Shown here piece by piece: positions 7,158 through 12,686 of a stretch of 12,686 nt of DNA. The notes under the pieces are model-generated. The model saw nothing but the letters and a program-made list of their open reading frames with translations. It was not told where the DNA came from and did no database searches. The translations under genes and the position numbers were made by a program. The stretch is from Oscillospiraceae bacterium (lineage in GTDB: Bacteria > Bacillota_A > Clostridia > Oscillospirales > Oscillospiraceae): positions 1 through 12,686 of the forward strand of contig JAFQLA010000079.1 of the NCBI GenBank assembly GCA_017396725.1, given 5' to 3'. Each line of letters opens with the position of its first letter. Position 1 is the stretch's first letter.

Positions 7158-7336
7158 GTTTTCCCTTTCTCTTTTACAAAAGTTTTCTGTTCGCCCTTGT
7201 CGCAGGCAGCGCAGAAGCGGCACCCGAAACAACAAATCGCGGTTCGGCGGTCCTTTTGAGATGGCCCCCGAACTCGTGTCTCAGCCTGCCGAAAAGCATG
7301 CTATTGACACACTACCACAATTAATACTGTTATAAT
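7158..7336 (-). promoter_or_regulatory. Long structured leader of the amidohydrolase operon (candidate cis-regulatory RNA)
   Basis: The predicted transcript starts near 7336, leaving about 179 untranslated bases. The middle (7190-7295) is GC-rich between AT-rich flanks and holds nested inverted repeats. TTCGGC (7288-7293) pairs with GCCGAA (7243-7248), enclosing TGAGA (7279-7283) with TCTCA (7257-7261). An alternative pairing of GCAGGC (7284-7289) with GCCTGC (7202-7207) would exclude the outer stem. A 41-codon open frame (7299 to 7174) without a clear ribosome binding site also runs through it, beginning MLFGRLRHEFGG and ending just before the amidohydrolase ribosome binding site. I recognise no known riboswitch class. 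It could also be a dispersed repeat. Confidence 0.4.
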
Positions 7337-7342
7337 GAGTAA

Positions 7343-7371
7343 AGTATACTGTTTTTCTCCCCGCTTGTCAA
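7343..7371 (-). promoter_or_regulatory. Promoter of the amidohydrolase-PreA-PLP operon
   Basis: A consensus -35 box TTGACA (7366-7371) and a near-consensus -10 box TATACT (7343-7348) are exactly 17 bases apart on the minus strand. This is the strongest promoter in the window, which fits the expression-type codon bias of the downstream PLP gene. ATTGACA at the -35 box is repeated inverted as TGTCAAT at 7303-7309, downstream of the start site; this may or may not be an operator pair. Confidence 0.88.
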
Positions 7372-7476
7372 TGATTTGCGGCATTTCTGCATGATTCATT
7401 TTCTCAAGTCCACTTGCAGAATCCTTTCATACCACATTTTGTGCCCGCCCGTTTCCCCGGCCACACTTCTTTTTCC
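7372..7476. other. Intergenic stretch with no recognised content
   Basis: Between the promoter of the amidohydrolase operon and the terminator of the upstream unit are about 105 bases. I see only open frames of about 20 codons or fewer, no convincing inverted repeat and no known operator. It could hold activator sites for the strong promoter next to it. Confidence 0.4.
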
Positions 7477-7516
7477 TGAAAAAGGAAAAGCAGCGCAGAC
7501 TGCCGTCTGCGCTGCT
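7477..7516 (-). terminator. Intrinsic terminator after the proline-rich membrane protein gene
   Basis: A perfect 12-base-pair stem (AGCAGCGCAGAC with GTCTGCGCTGCT) closes a four-base loop. On the minus strand it is followed by TTTCCTTTTTC. The plus strand has an even cleaner T tract on the other side, so it could work in both directions. It ends the two-gene M20 unit. Confidence 0.9.
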
Positions 7517-7527
7517 CTTTTTTTCTT

Positions 7528-8037
7528 TTAAAACGGAAAGATCTCCGCGTAAACAGAGAACATATCCAGCCAGCTCATGGCTGAAAACACAAGGATCGCG
7601 ATACTTACCACAAAAGAGATAACGCCGCCGATGATACCGACAAGAGAAAGCACCACCGCCGCCGTGCGTTCGCTGCCCATATAGCCCATGCTCTTGGCTT
7701 TGGAGGCCATCACAAGGCCCACGATACCCAGCGCGACAGACACGATAGCCGTATAGCCCAGGAACATAGCCACCGTTGCAACGATGCCCACGATCATGGC
7801 GTTTTTCGCCTTTTCCTTGCCGGGATGCGGGGGCTCATAAGGGGGATACGGCGGCTGTTGGTACTGGGGCGGCACCTGCTGATACTGCGGGGGCGTCTGC
7901 TGGTACTGAGGAGGCGCCTGCTGATACTGCGGGGGCTGCTGGTACTGCGGGGGCTGATAATAGCCGTTGGGCGGCACAGTTTCGCCATGAGGCGGGAAGC
8001 CGTTCTGACCGGGCTGATAGTTCTGATAAGGATCCAT
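7528..8037 (-). CDS. Small membrane protein with PPQYQQ repeats (DUF4190-like)
   Basis: The 169-residue protein has a cytoplasmic-looking N-terminal half rich in proline, glutamine and tyrosine, with five PPQYQQ units (residues 29-61). A short PPYPPYEPP segment and a charged HPGKEKAK follow. The C-terminal half is hydrophobic: residues 80-112 (one long or two short membrane segments) and 125-153, joined by KAKSMGYMGSERT. This layout is typical of DUF4190-type proteins of Gram-positive bacteria, whose function is unknown. The start at 8035-8037 has AGGAGAG five bases upstream, overlapping the end of the M20 gene 12 bases away, so the two are surely co-transcribed. The low-complexity half may mediate protein contacts. 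No enzyme motif is visible. Confidence 0.85.
   Translation of the reverse strand: MDPYQNYQPGQNGFPPHGETVPPNGYYQPPQYQQPPQYQQAPPQYQQTPPQYQQVPPQYQQPPYPPYEPPHPGKEKAKNAMIVGIVATVAMFLGYTAIVSVALGIVGLVMASKAKSMGYMGSERTAAVVLSLVGIIGGVISFVVSIAILVFSAMSWLDMFSVYAEIFPF
7855..7953 (-). repeat. Tandem 21-base coding repeat (PPQYQQ-x)
   Basis: Five consecutive units encode PPQYQQ, with A, T or V as the seventh residue in the middle three; the first and last units are 18 bases. The wobble positions vary between units, so the array has been kept at the protein level and is not a fresh duplication. Such arrays can gain or lose units by slippage. Confidence 0.85.
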
Positions 8038-8049
8038 ATTCTCTCCTTT

Positions 8050-9183
8050 TTAGTTCACAAGCACGGAGTTGACAAAAAGCCTGACGGATATCTCAAGATA
8101 ACCTGCGGGAACACGGAAATCCGCATGGTGCCAGGGGTGATTCACTTCCCCCTCCACTCCCGCGCCGATCCAGTACAAAAAGGCAGGCATCACCTCGCCA
8201 AAGACCGCAAAATCTTCGCTGGCAAGGCAGGCGCGGGGATCCACCACATTGTCCCGACCCACGGTTGCCTCTGCAGCGGCGCGGGCCATGGCAGTTTCCC
8301 GGGGCCCGTTGAATACGGCGGGCACCTCGCGGCGCAGGCGGATCTCGGAAGTACAGTTATAAGCCTTGGCGGATTCCTCCGTCAGAGCCTTCAATCGCCG
8401 GATAATAAGCAAGTGCGCCTCATGACTCAACGTGCGGATAGAACCGGACAGCTCCGCGATCTCGGGCGCGAAGTTCTCCTTATTGCCGCTATTGACGCTG
8501 CAGACAGAGCAGACGCAGGGTTCAAAGGGATCGCAGTTGCGGCTGACAATGGTCTGGGCGCCGTTGATCACAGCGGCTGCCGCCACGATGGGGTCGATGC
8601 ACTGGTTGGGCGCACCGGGATGGCCCGTGCGGCCGTGGATATCGATCTCAAAGGTGGTGTTTTCCGCCATCAATCCGCCGCTTTTCACACCGATGGTGCC
8701 AAGGGGCAGTTCAGGGCGGTTATGGGTGCCGAAAAGCACCGTGGGTTTTTGAGGCAGCTTATCCATCAGGCCGCAGGAGAGCACATAGTCCGCGCCCTTG
8801 GTGAATTCCTCCGCCGGCTGGAAAATGAAGAGCACATTGTGCCGCAGCTCCTCTTTCTTCGCGCTGAGGATCTTCATAGCGCCGATGAGGCCTGCGGTGT
8901 GATAGTCATGGCCGCAGACATGGGCGCAGCTGCCGTCATCCTGCAGCACCGCATCGATATCCGCACGCAGGGCAACGGTATCTTCCCTGCCGCAGTTGAG
9001 CCAGGCCACAACACCGGTTTTCAGTCCGATATCCAAAATCTCCACGCCGCACTCACGGCAGTATTTTTCCACCAGCGCGGTGGTCTTATATTCTTCAAAG
9101 CTGATCTCAGGCATGGCGTGCAGCTCGCGCGCCAGCGCCTCCACCTCGGGAAGGATCGCTTTTACTTCCGCGGTAAGTTCCAT
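8050..9183 (-). CDS. M20-family metallo-amidohydrolase/carboxypeptidase (HipO/AbgB/YxeP-like)
   Basis: The 377-residue protein is of the usual length for M20D hydrolases, which cleave N-acyl or amide bonds of amino acid derivatives. Metal-site motifs are CGHDYH (C90, H92, D93, H95), FQPAEE (catalytic E125/E126), GTHNRP (H154) and HHADF near residues 352-356. The dimerisation (lid) domain starts around GRTGHPGAPNQ (184-194). GTIGVKSGGLMAE matches the family well. No signal peptide is visible, so it is cytoplasmic. Alanine codons are mainly GCG/GCC, unlike the PLP gene downstream. The start at 9181-9183 has GAGG eight bases upstream. It is the first gene after its own promoter, and the proline-rich membrane protein follows. 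The exact substrate cannot be told from sequence. Confidence 0.92.
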   Translation of the reverse strand: MELTAEVKAILPEVEALARELHAMPEISFEEYKTTALVEKYCRECGVEILDIGLKTGVVAWLNCGREDTVALRADIDAVLQDDGSCAHVCGHDYHTAGLIGAMKILSAKKEELRHNVLFIFQPAEEFTKGADYVLSCGLMDKLPQKPTVLFGTHNRPELPLGTIGVKSGGLMAENTTFEIDIHGRTGHPGAPNQCIDPIVAAAAVINGAQTIVSRNCDPFEPCVCSVCSVNSGNKENFAPEIAELSGSIRTLSHEAHLLIIRRLKALTEESAKAYNCTSEIRLRREVPAVFNGPRETAMARAAAEATVGRDNVVDPRACLASEDFAVFGEVMPAFLYWIGAGVEGEVNHPWHHADFRVPAGYLEISVRLFVNSVLVN

Positions 9184-9233
9184 ACCGATCGCCTCTTTCT
9201 TTTTCTGTGGGCCGTGCCCGTTTTTCTCCTTTA

Positions 9234-9262
9234 GTTATAACCCAAAGGGCAAAACGCGTCAA
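9234..9262 (-). promoter_or_regulatory. Promoter of the M20 hydrolase unit
   Basis: TTGACG (9257-9262) and TATAAC (9234-9239) are 17 bases apart on the minus strand, giving a leader of about 45 bases. It lies just after the terminator of the dnaK-dnaJ operon. Confidence 0.83.
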
Positions 9263-9274
9263 TTGCTTTAGGGC

Positions 9275-9313
9275 AAAAAAATCACCCCTGTCCTGTAACA
9301 GGGGTGATTTTTT
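9275..9313 (-). terminator. Terminator of the dnaK-dnaJ-rpiB operon
   Basis: AATCACCCCTG and CAGGGGTGATT form a perfect stem around an eight-base loop, extended by A/T pairs and flanked by A and T tracts on both sides. It overlaps the last codon of the preceding gene and could act in both directions. Confidence 0.92.
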
Positions 9314-10343
9314 ATTTCACGATCACATAGTTGCCCGTGTAGTCGGCAGAGGGTTCTTCGGTGAAAATGGCAACGAAGTCCGCTGCCTCTCCGATGACCT
9401 TGGCGATGGCAATAGCCTCCGCCTCCGTGGTCTTTACATACACACGGTCGGCAGCGGCAAGAACATCTTCCAGATACACGTATCGCACCTCGTCAAAGCC
9501 TTCCAGCACGGTCTGCGCCGTCAGTTCCACGCTGAATACCGCACCATCACGGTGCACCGCGCCGCCGACTGCCGTCAGCATGCCGGCCACAGCCGTGCGG
9601 GGATCTTCGGGATAGAGGATGCGGTAGAGCCGCCCCTCTCCTTCGGCGGGATAGCCGATGTCGCTGAGCAGCACCTCGTCAAAGCCGAGGCTCACGCATT
9701 CCTCCGCAACGGAGCAGATATAATCCCGCGCTTCTGCCTTTACGGGGTCAAGGTAATAGCAGGCGTCAAAGGCGCGCCAGGGGTAATACCCCTCACGGCA
9801 AAGGCCTGCCTTTTCCGTGTTGATAAGGGGATAATAATTATCCCGCACAGCGCTGATAGATGCAACACCGTAAGCATTGAGCATAAGCTCCAACGCCGCG
9901 GCGTCCGCCTCGTCACCTTCCACGGCCCCCGCGTCCTTTGCGGTAAGCAATCCGGAAGGATAGCGAAGCCGGCCCTGACCGTCTTTCATCTCTGCCACGA
10001 AAGCCTTGCCCTCATTATCGGCAAGAGCGAGATCGCCCTTGAGGTAATAGCCCACCACAGGGGCAAGAACGCCTTCCCCGGAAGAACCGTCCGCCGGATC
10101 ATCCTTGGTGCCGATGATGATCTCCAGATCATCATGCTCAGGCTGCGGATCCTCCGCCGGCTTTTCGTCATCATGGGCAAAAGGCCAATGGATATGGACG
10201 CCGCCGGCATCATCGTAAACCACGAAATGCTGGCTCACAAGATATACTGCCGCAAGCACAAGGATCGCCACCATGATGACGATGGCGGCGCGCTTGCCGC
10301 CGGACATTCGGCCATGGTAGCTGCGATATCCGTCTTTTTTCAC
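9312..10343 (-). CDS. Membrane-anchored protein resembling putative glycoside hydrolases (DUF4015/GHL-like)
   Basis: The 343-residue protein starts with a basic tail (MKKDGYRSYHGR) and one membrane segment (19-37). An acidic, proline-rich linker (about 55-90) and a folded outer domain follow. The domain begins GVLAPVVGYYLKGD and contains YLDPVKAEARDYICSVAEE with GFDEVLLSDIGYP (198-232). That stretch resembles the beta-strand/active-site region of the DUF4015 family of putative TIM-barrel glycosyl hydrolases (GFDEIQFDYVRFP type). It is shorter and lacks parts of that family, so activity is uncertain. The start codon is GTG (10341-10343), chosen because GGAGGG lies five bases upstream. It follows rpiB by 33 bases as the last gene of the heat-shock transcript. 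It should face the outside of the cell membrane. Confidence 0.75.
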   Translation of the reverse strand: MKKDGYRSYHGRMSGGKRAAIVIMVAILVLAAVYLVSQHFVVYDDAGGVHIHWPFAHDDEKPAEDPQPEHDDLEIIIGTKDDPADGSSGEGVLAPVVGYYLKGDLALADNEGKAFVAEMKDGQGRLRYPSGLLTAKDAGAVEGDEADAAALELMLNAYGVASISAVRDNYYPLINTEKAGLCREGYYPWRAFDACYYLDPVKAEARDYICSVAEECVSLGFDEVLLSDIGYPAEGEGRLYRILYPEDPRTAVAGMLTAVGGAVHRDGAVFSVELTAQTVLEGFDEVRYVYLEDVLAAADRVYVKTTEAEAIAIAKVIGEAADFVAIFTEEPSADYTGNYVIVK

Positions 10344-10376
10344 AGTGACCCTCCTCTCCTACGGTCTTTTTATGTT

Positions 10377-10814
10377 TTAGCCTTCGATAGCGTCCAGCTG
10401 GCTGACACGGCGCTGGTGGCGGCCGCCTTCAAACTCGGTGGCAAGGAACACTTCCACCATCTTCTTGGCAAGATTCACACCGGTGATACCTGCGCCCATG
10501 GCCAGCATGTTGGCGTCATTATGGCGGCGGGTCATTTCAGCGGTGAGGGTATCGCAGCAGTGCGCGCAGCGGATGCCCTTGACCTTGTTGGCAGCGATGG
10601 AGATACCGATGCCGGTGGTGCAGATGACGATGCCCTTTTCGCACTCGCCGGAGGCAACGGCGCGGGCAGCAGCCTCGCCGAAGAGAGGATAGTCTACGCT
10701 TTCGGTGGAGTAGCAGCCCACATCCACAACTTCATGGCCCTGCTCAAGCAGCATGGCCTTGACGGTTTCCTTCAGCGCGTAACCGCCGTGATCACAACCG
10801 ATAGAAATCTTCAT
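10377..10814 (-). CDS. rpiB: Ribose-5-phosphate isomerase B
   Basis: RpiB interconverts ribose 5-phosphate and ribulose 5-phosphate in the pentose phosphate pathway. The 145-residue length is typical. Visible motifs are the phosphate/substrate-binding CDHGGYALKE (D8, H9, G10), the active-site cysteine C65 in CTTGIGISIAANK and the catalytic histidine H98 in RRHNDANML, all in the expected places. The related LacAB galactose-6-phosphate isomerases share the fold, but no lac genes are nearby. The ATG has GGGAG seven bases upstream. It starts 21 bases after dnaJ and precedes the membrane-anchored hydrolase-like gene, so it belongs to the same transcript. The protein is cytoplasmic. Confidence 0.95.
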   Translation of the reverse strand: MKISIGCDHGGYALKETVKAMLLEQGHEVVDVGCYSTESVDYPLFGEAAARAVASGECEKGIVICTTGIGISIAANKVKGIRCAHCCDTLTAEMTRRHNDANMLAMGAGITGVNLAKKMVEVFLATEFEGGRHQRRVSQLDAIEG

Positions 10815-10835
10815 AACATTCTCCCTTTATCTTTT

Positions 10836-11975
10836 TTAGTTCTTTTTCTTTTTCCCGAAAAAGCTTTTGCCTTTGTCACCGGTGTCTTCGCCCATAGCCT
10901 CAGCAAACTTCAAAAGGGCTTCCTTCTGCTCGCGGCTGAGGTTCCTGGGGGTTTCCACCACTACCGTCACATACTGGTCACCGCGGCCCCGTCCGTGGAT
11001 GGAGGGAATGCCCTTGCCCTTGAGGCGGAAGGTGGTGCCGGTCTGGGTGCCTTCGGGCAGGTTATAGCTGACCTTGCCGTCAATGGTAGGGATCTGCAGC
11101 TCGCCGCCCAGGGTTGCCTGCACAAAGGAGACCTTCTTCTCCAGAAGCACGGCGGTACCGTCTCTGCGGAAGAATTCGTGGGGGCGGACATTCACCGTCA
11201 CCAGAAGATCACCTGCGGGGCCGCCGTTAAAGCCGGCATGACCCTGACCGCGCAGGGACACAGTCTGACCCGCGTCGATACCCGCGGGGATATTCACGGT
11301 AATGGTTCTGCGGCGGCGTTCCATACCCTTGCCGCCACAGCTCTTGCAGGGCTGATGGATGATCTTGCCGCGGCCGCCGCACTTGGGACACTGCTGGCTG
11401 GTGGCGAAAACACCCATAGGAGTCTGGCGGCGCACCTGCACGGTGCCGCTGCCGCGGCACTCGGGGCAGACCTCTGCCGTGGTGCCCTTTTCGCAGCCGC
11501 TGCCATCACACTCGGAGCATTTTTCCGTGCGGTCCACGGTGATCTCCTTCTCACAGCCGAAGGCCGCTTCTTCAAAGGAAATGGAAATGCCCATGCGGAT
11601 GCTCTCACCCCGGCGGGGCGCATTGGGGTTGGAGCGGGCGGAGGAACCGAAGCCGCCGCCGAAGAAGCTGCCGAAAAGATCGCCCAGATCGCCGAAATCG
11701 AAGCCGCCGCCGTAACCGCCGTAGCCTGCGCCGCCGCCATAGTTGGGATCCACGCCGGCAAAGCCGAACTGATCGTAGCGGGCGCGCTTGTCACTGTCGG
11801 AAAGGATCTCGTTGGCTTCGTTGATCTCTTTGAATTTTTCTTCCGCTTCCTTGTCACCGGGATTCATGTCGGGGTGATACTTGCGGGCCAGCTTTTTATA
11901 GGCCTTTTTGATCTCCTCTTCGCTTGCGCCTTTTGAGATGCCAAGGACCTCGTAATAATCTCTTTTATCTGCCAT
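10836..11975 (-). CDS. dnaJ: Chaperone DnaJ (type I Hsp40)
   Basis: DnaJ delivers unfolded clients to DnaK and stimulates its ATPase. All type I domains are present in the 379 residues. The J domain covers about 1-70 with HPD at 34-36. A glycine/phenylalanine-rich region runs from about 71 to 110. Four zinc-binding repeats follow: CSECDGSG (153), CPECRGSG (170), CPKCGGRG (196) and CKSCGGKG (210). A C-terminal client-binding domain runs to a lysine-rich tail. No key residue is missing. The ATG at 11973-11975 has AAGGA ten bases upstream. It follows dnaK after 142 bases that hold hairpins and precedes rpiB by 21 bases. Heat-shock control would be upstream of the window. Confidence 0.97.
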   Translation of the reverse strand: MADKRDYYEVLGISKGASEEEIKKAYKKLARKYHPDMNPGDKEAEEKFKEINEANEILSDSDKRARYDQFGFAGVDPNYGGGAGYGGYGGGFDFGDLGDLFGSFFGGGFGSSARSNPNAPRRGESIRMGISISFEEAAFGCEKEITVDRTEKCSECDGSGCEKGTTAEVCPECRGSGTVQVRRQTPMGVFATSQQCPKCGGRGKIIHQPCKSCGGKGMERRRRTITVNIPAGIDAGQTVSLRGQGHAGFNGGPAGDLLVTVNVRPHEFFRRDGTAVLLEKKVSFVQATLGGELQIPTIDGKVSYNLPEGTQTGTTFRLKGKGIPSIHGRGRGDQYVTVVVETPRNLSREQKEALLKFAEAMGEDTGDKGKSFFGKKKKN

Positions 11976-12013
11976 ATATGTTCAATCCTTACTGGAAATG
12001 GTTTCCTATCCAA

Positions 12014-12098
12014 GCTCTCCTTTTGAGAGCAAAACACGCAAAAATCTTTTTCGCAAAAACGCAGGCGAAGGAAGGTCTCCCTGGGGGAAACCTTCCTT
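12014..12098 (-). other. Hairpin pair in the dnaK-dnaJ intergenic region
   Basis: A 14-base-pair stem (12068-12081 with 12085-12098, one G-U pair, three-base loop) follows the dnaK stop. A smaller six-pair stem GCTCTC/GAGAGC (12014-12019 with 12025-12030) follows it. No pure T tract directly follows the larger stem, so it is probably a 3'-end stabiliser, processing site or partial terminator that would lower dnaJ relative to dnaK. The structure is seen; the role is inferred. Confidence 0.6.
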
Positions 12099-12117
12099 GC
12101 CATAGGATCGGTTGAAA

Positions 12118-12686
12118 TTACTTCTTATCGTCTTCGTCGACTACGGTGTAGTCAGCATCATAGTACTGCTCGCCGCCATTGGGAGCTGCGCCGCCCATGT
12201 CGGGGCCGCCTGCCGCGCCCTGAGGATTGGCCTGCTGATAGAGCTTTTCGCTGACAGCGTAGAATTCCTTGGTCACTTCTTCGGTAGCGGCCTTGATGAC
12301 AGCAGTATCGGTGCCCTTGAGCGCATCCTTGAGCTTATTGAGAGCGGTTTCGATCTTGCCCTTTTCTTCTGCGGGGATCTTGTCGCCCATTTCTTCCAGA
12401 GTCTTTTCGCACTGATAGACCATCTGATCGCCCTGATTGCGGGTTTCCACTTCTTCCTTGATCTTGGCGTCTTCAGCGGCAAACTGTTCAGCTTCCTTCA
12501 CAGCGCGCTCGATATCTTCCTTGCTCATGTTGGAAGAGGAGGTGATGGTGATGTGCTGCTCGCAGCCGGTGCCCAGATCCTTAGCGGATACGTTTACGAT
12601 GCCGTTGGCGTCGATATCGAAGGTAACTTCGATCTGGGGCACACCGCGGCGTGCGGGAGCGATGCCATCCAGATGGAAGCGGCCCA
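12118..12686 (-). CDS. dnaK: Chaperone DnaK (Hsp70), C-terminal part only
   Basis: DnaK is the ATP-dependent Hsp70 chaperone. The last 188 residues are visible; the gene enters from beyond base 12686. They begin within the substrate-binding beta domain ([19 protein letters not shown] and [17 protein letters not shown]). The helical lid follows, with [20 protein letters not shown]. The tail is glycine/proline-rich and ends in the acidic [14 protein letters not shown], typical of Firmicute DnaK. The ATPase domain and start lie outside the window. dnaJ follows directly downstream in the standard order. Confidence 0.97.
   Translation of the reverse strand, partial: GRFHLDGIAPARRGVPQIEVTFDIDANGIVNVSAKDLGTGCEQHITITSSSNMSKEDIERAVKEAEQFAAEDAKIKEEVETRNQGDQMVYQCEKTLEEMGDKIPAEEKGKIETALNKLKDALKGTDTAVIKAATEEVTKEFYAVSEKLYQQANPQGAAGGPDMGGAAPNGGEQYYDADYTVVDEDDKK

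Noticed and set aside
7237..7256. T-box-like AAGG...ACCGCG in the leader
   Set aside because: Only fragments of the T-box sequence match, and there is no following terminator and no specifier stem.
4524..7259. A 911-codon open frame on the plus strand, antisense to the amidohydrolase and PreA-like genes
   Set aside because: It runs across two well-recognised genes and their gap, has no family resemblance (His/Ala/Val-rich shadow sequence) and no ribosome binding site. It arises from codon bias of the real genes.
7276..7290. GGCTGAGA in the leader, as in TPP riboswitches
   Set aside because: The other conserved TPP elements (CTGATC, GGATAAT and the AGCGAAGGG part) are absent.
7304..7336. Plus-strand promoter-like TTGACA ... 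TATAAT
   Set aside because: The spacer is 21 bases, too long, and no plus-strand gene follows. The AT-rich start region of the minus-strand transcript explains the TATAAT.
7855..7953. 21-base tandem repeat as a possible CRISPR or iteron
   Set aside because: It has no spacers, lies in frame inside a gene and changes at wobble positions, so it is a protein repeat.
7825..9234. A 469-codon open frame on the plus strand opposite the M20 gene
   Set aside because: Antisense shadow of a protein with intact M20 metal motifs; its leucine/arginine repeats mirror the PPQYQQ array.
9207..11936. A 909-codon open frame on the plus strand opposite the hydrolase-like gene, rpiB and dnaJ
   Set aside because: Same explanation: the opposite strand carries clear, conserved genes; this frame lacks any motif.

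Overview
All ten supported genes lie on the minus strand, so the window reads from right (12686) to left (1). Base composition, strong TTGACA/TATAAT-like promoters with 17-base spacers, AGGAG-type ribosome binding sites, GC-rich hairpin terminators, and the gene orders dnaK-dnaJ and rimP-nusA point to a low-to-mid-GC Firmicute. My best guess is a strictly anaerobic gut Clostridium of the Oscillospiraceae type; this is inferred from style, not from a search.

Right end (12686-9312): a heat-shock operon. It holds the 3' end of dnaK, then dnaJ, rpiB (ribose-5-phosphate isomerase B) and a membrane-anchored protein resembling the DUF4015/GHL family of putative glycoside hydrolases. The genes are close together and end at a strong hairpin terminator (9275-9313). 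Next (9262-7489) is a two-gene unit with its own near-consensus promoter: an M20-family amidohydrolase/peptidase and a small proline/glutamine/tyrosine-repeat membrane protein.

Middle (7371-1611): the accessory part and the most interesting region. A near-perfect promoter and a roughly 180-base structured leader precede an SsnA/TRZ-ATZ-like amidohydrolase, a PreA-like flavin/iron-sulfur protein, a 493-residue fold-type-II PLP enzyme, an internal terminator, and a zinc-ribbon threonine-synthase-like PLP enzyme. The last gene is broken by a one-base deletion in a G run. The enzyme types suggest a catabolic route: hydrolyse or deaminate a ring or amide, carry out a flavin/Fe-S redox step, then release ammonia by PLP chemistry. 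This recalls the E. coli ssnA/ygfK/ygeX purine-degradation island, but the families are not the same. Several usual catalytic residues are replaced and codon use in the PLP gene suggests high expression. The substrate is unknown.

Left end (1563-1): the rimP-nusA operon, with its own promoter and an intrinsic-terminator-like hairpin in the leader, a good candidate for NusA autoregulation by attenuation. NusA is cut by the window edge. I saw no tRNA, rRNA, CRISPR array, insertion sequence or phage gene.
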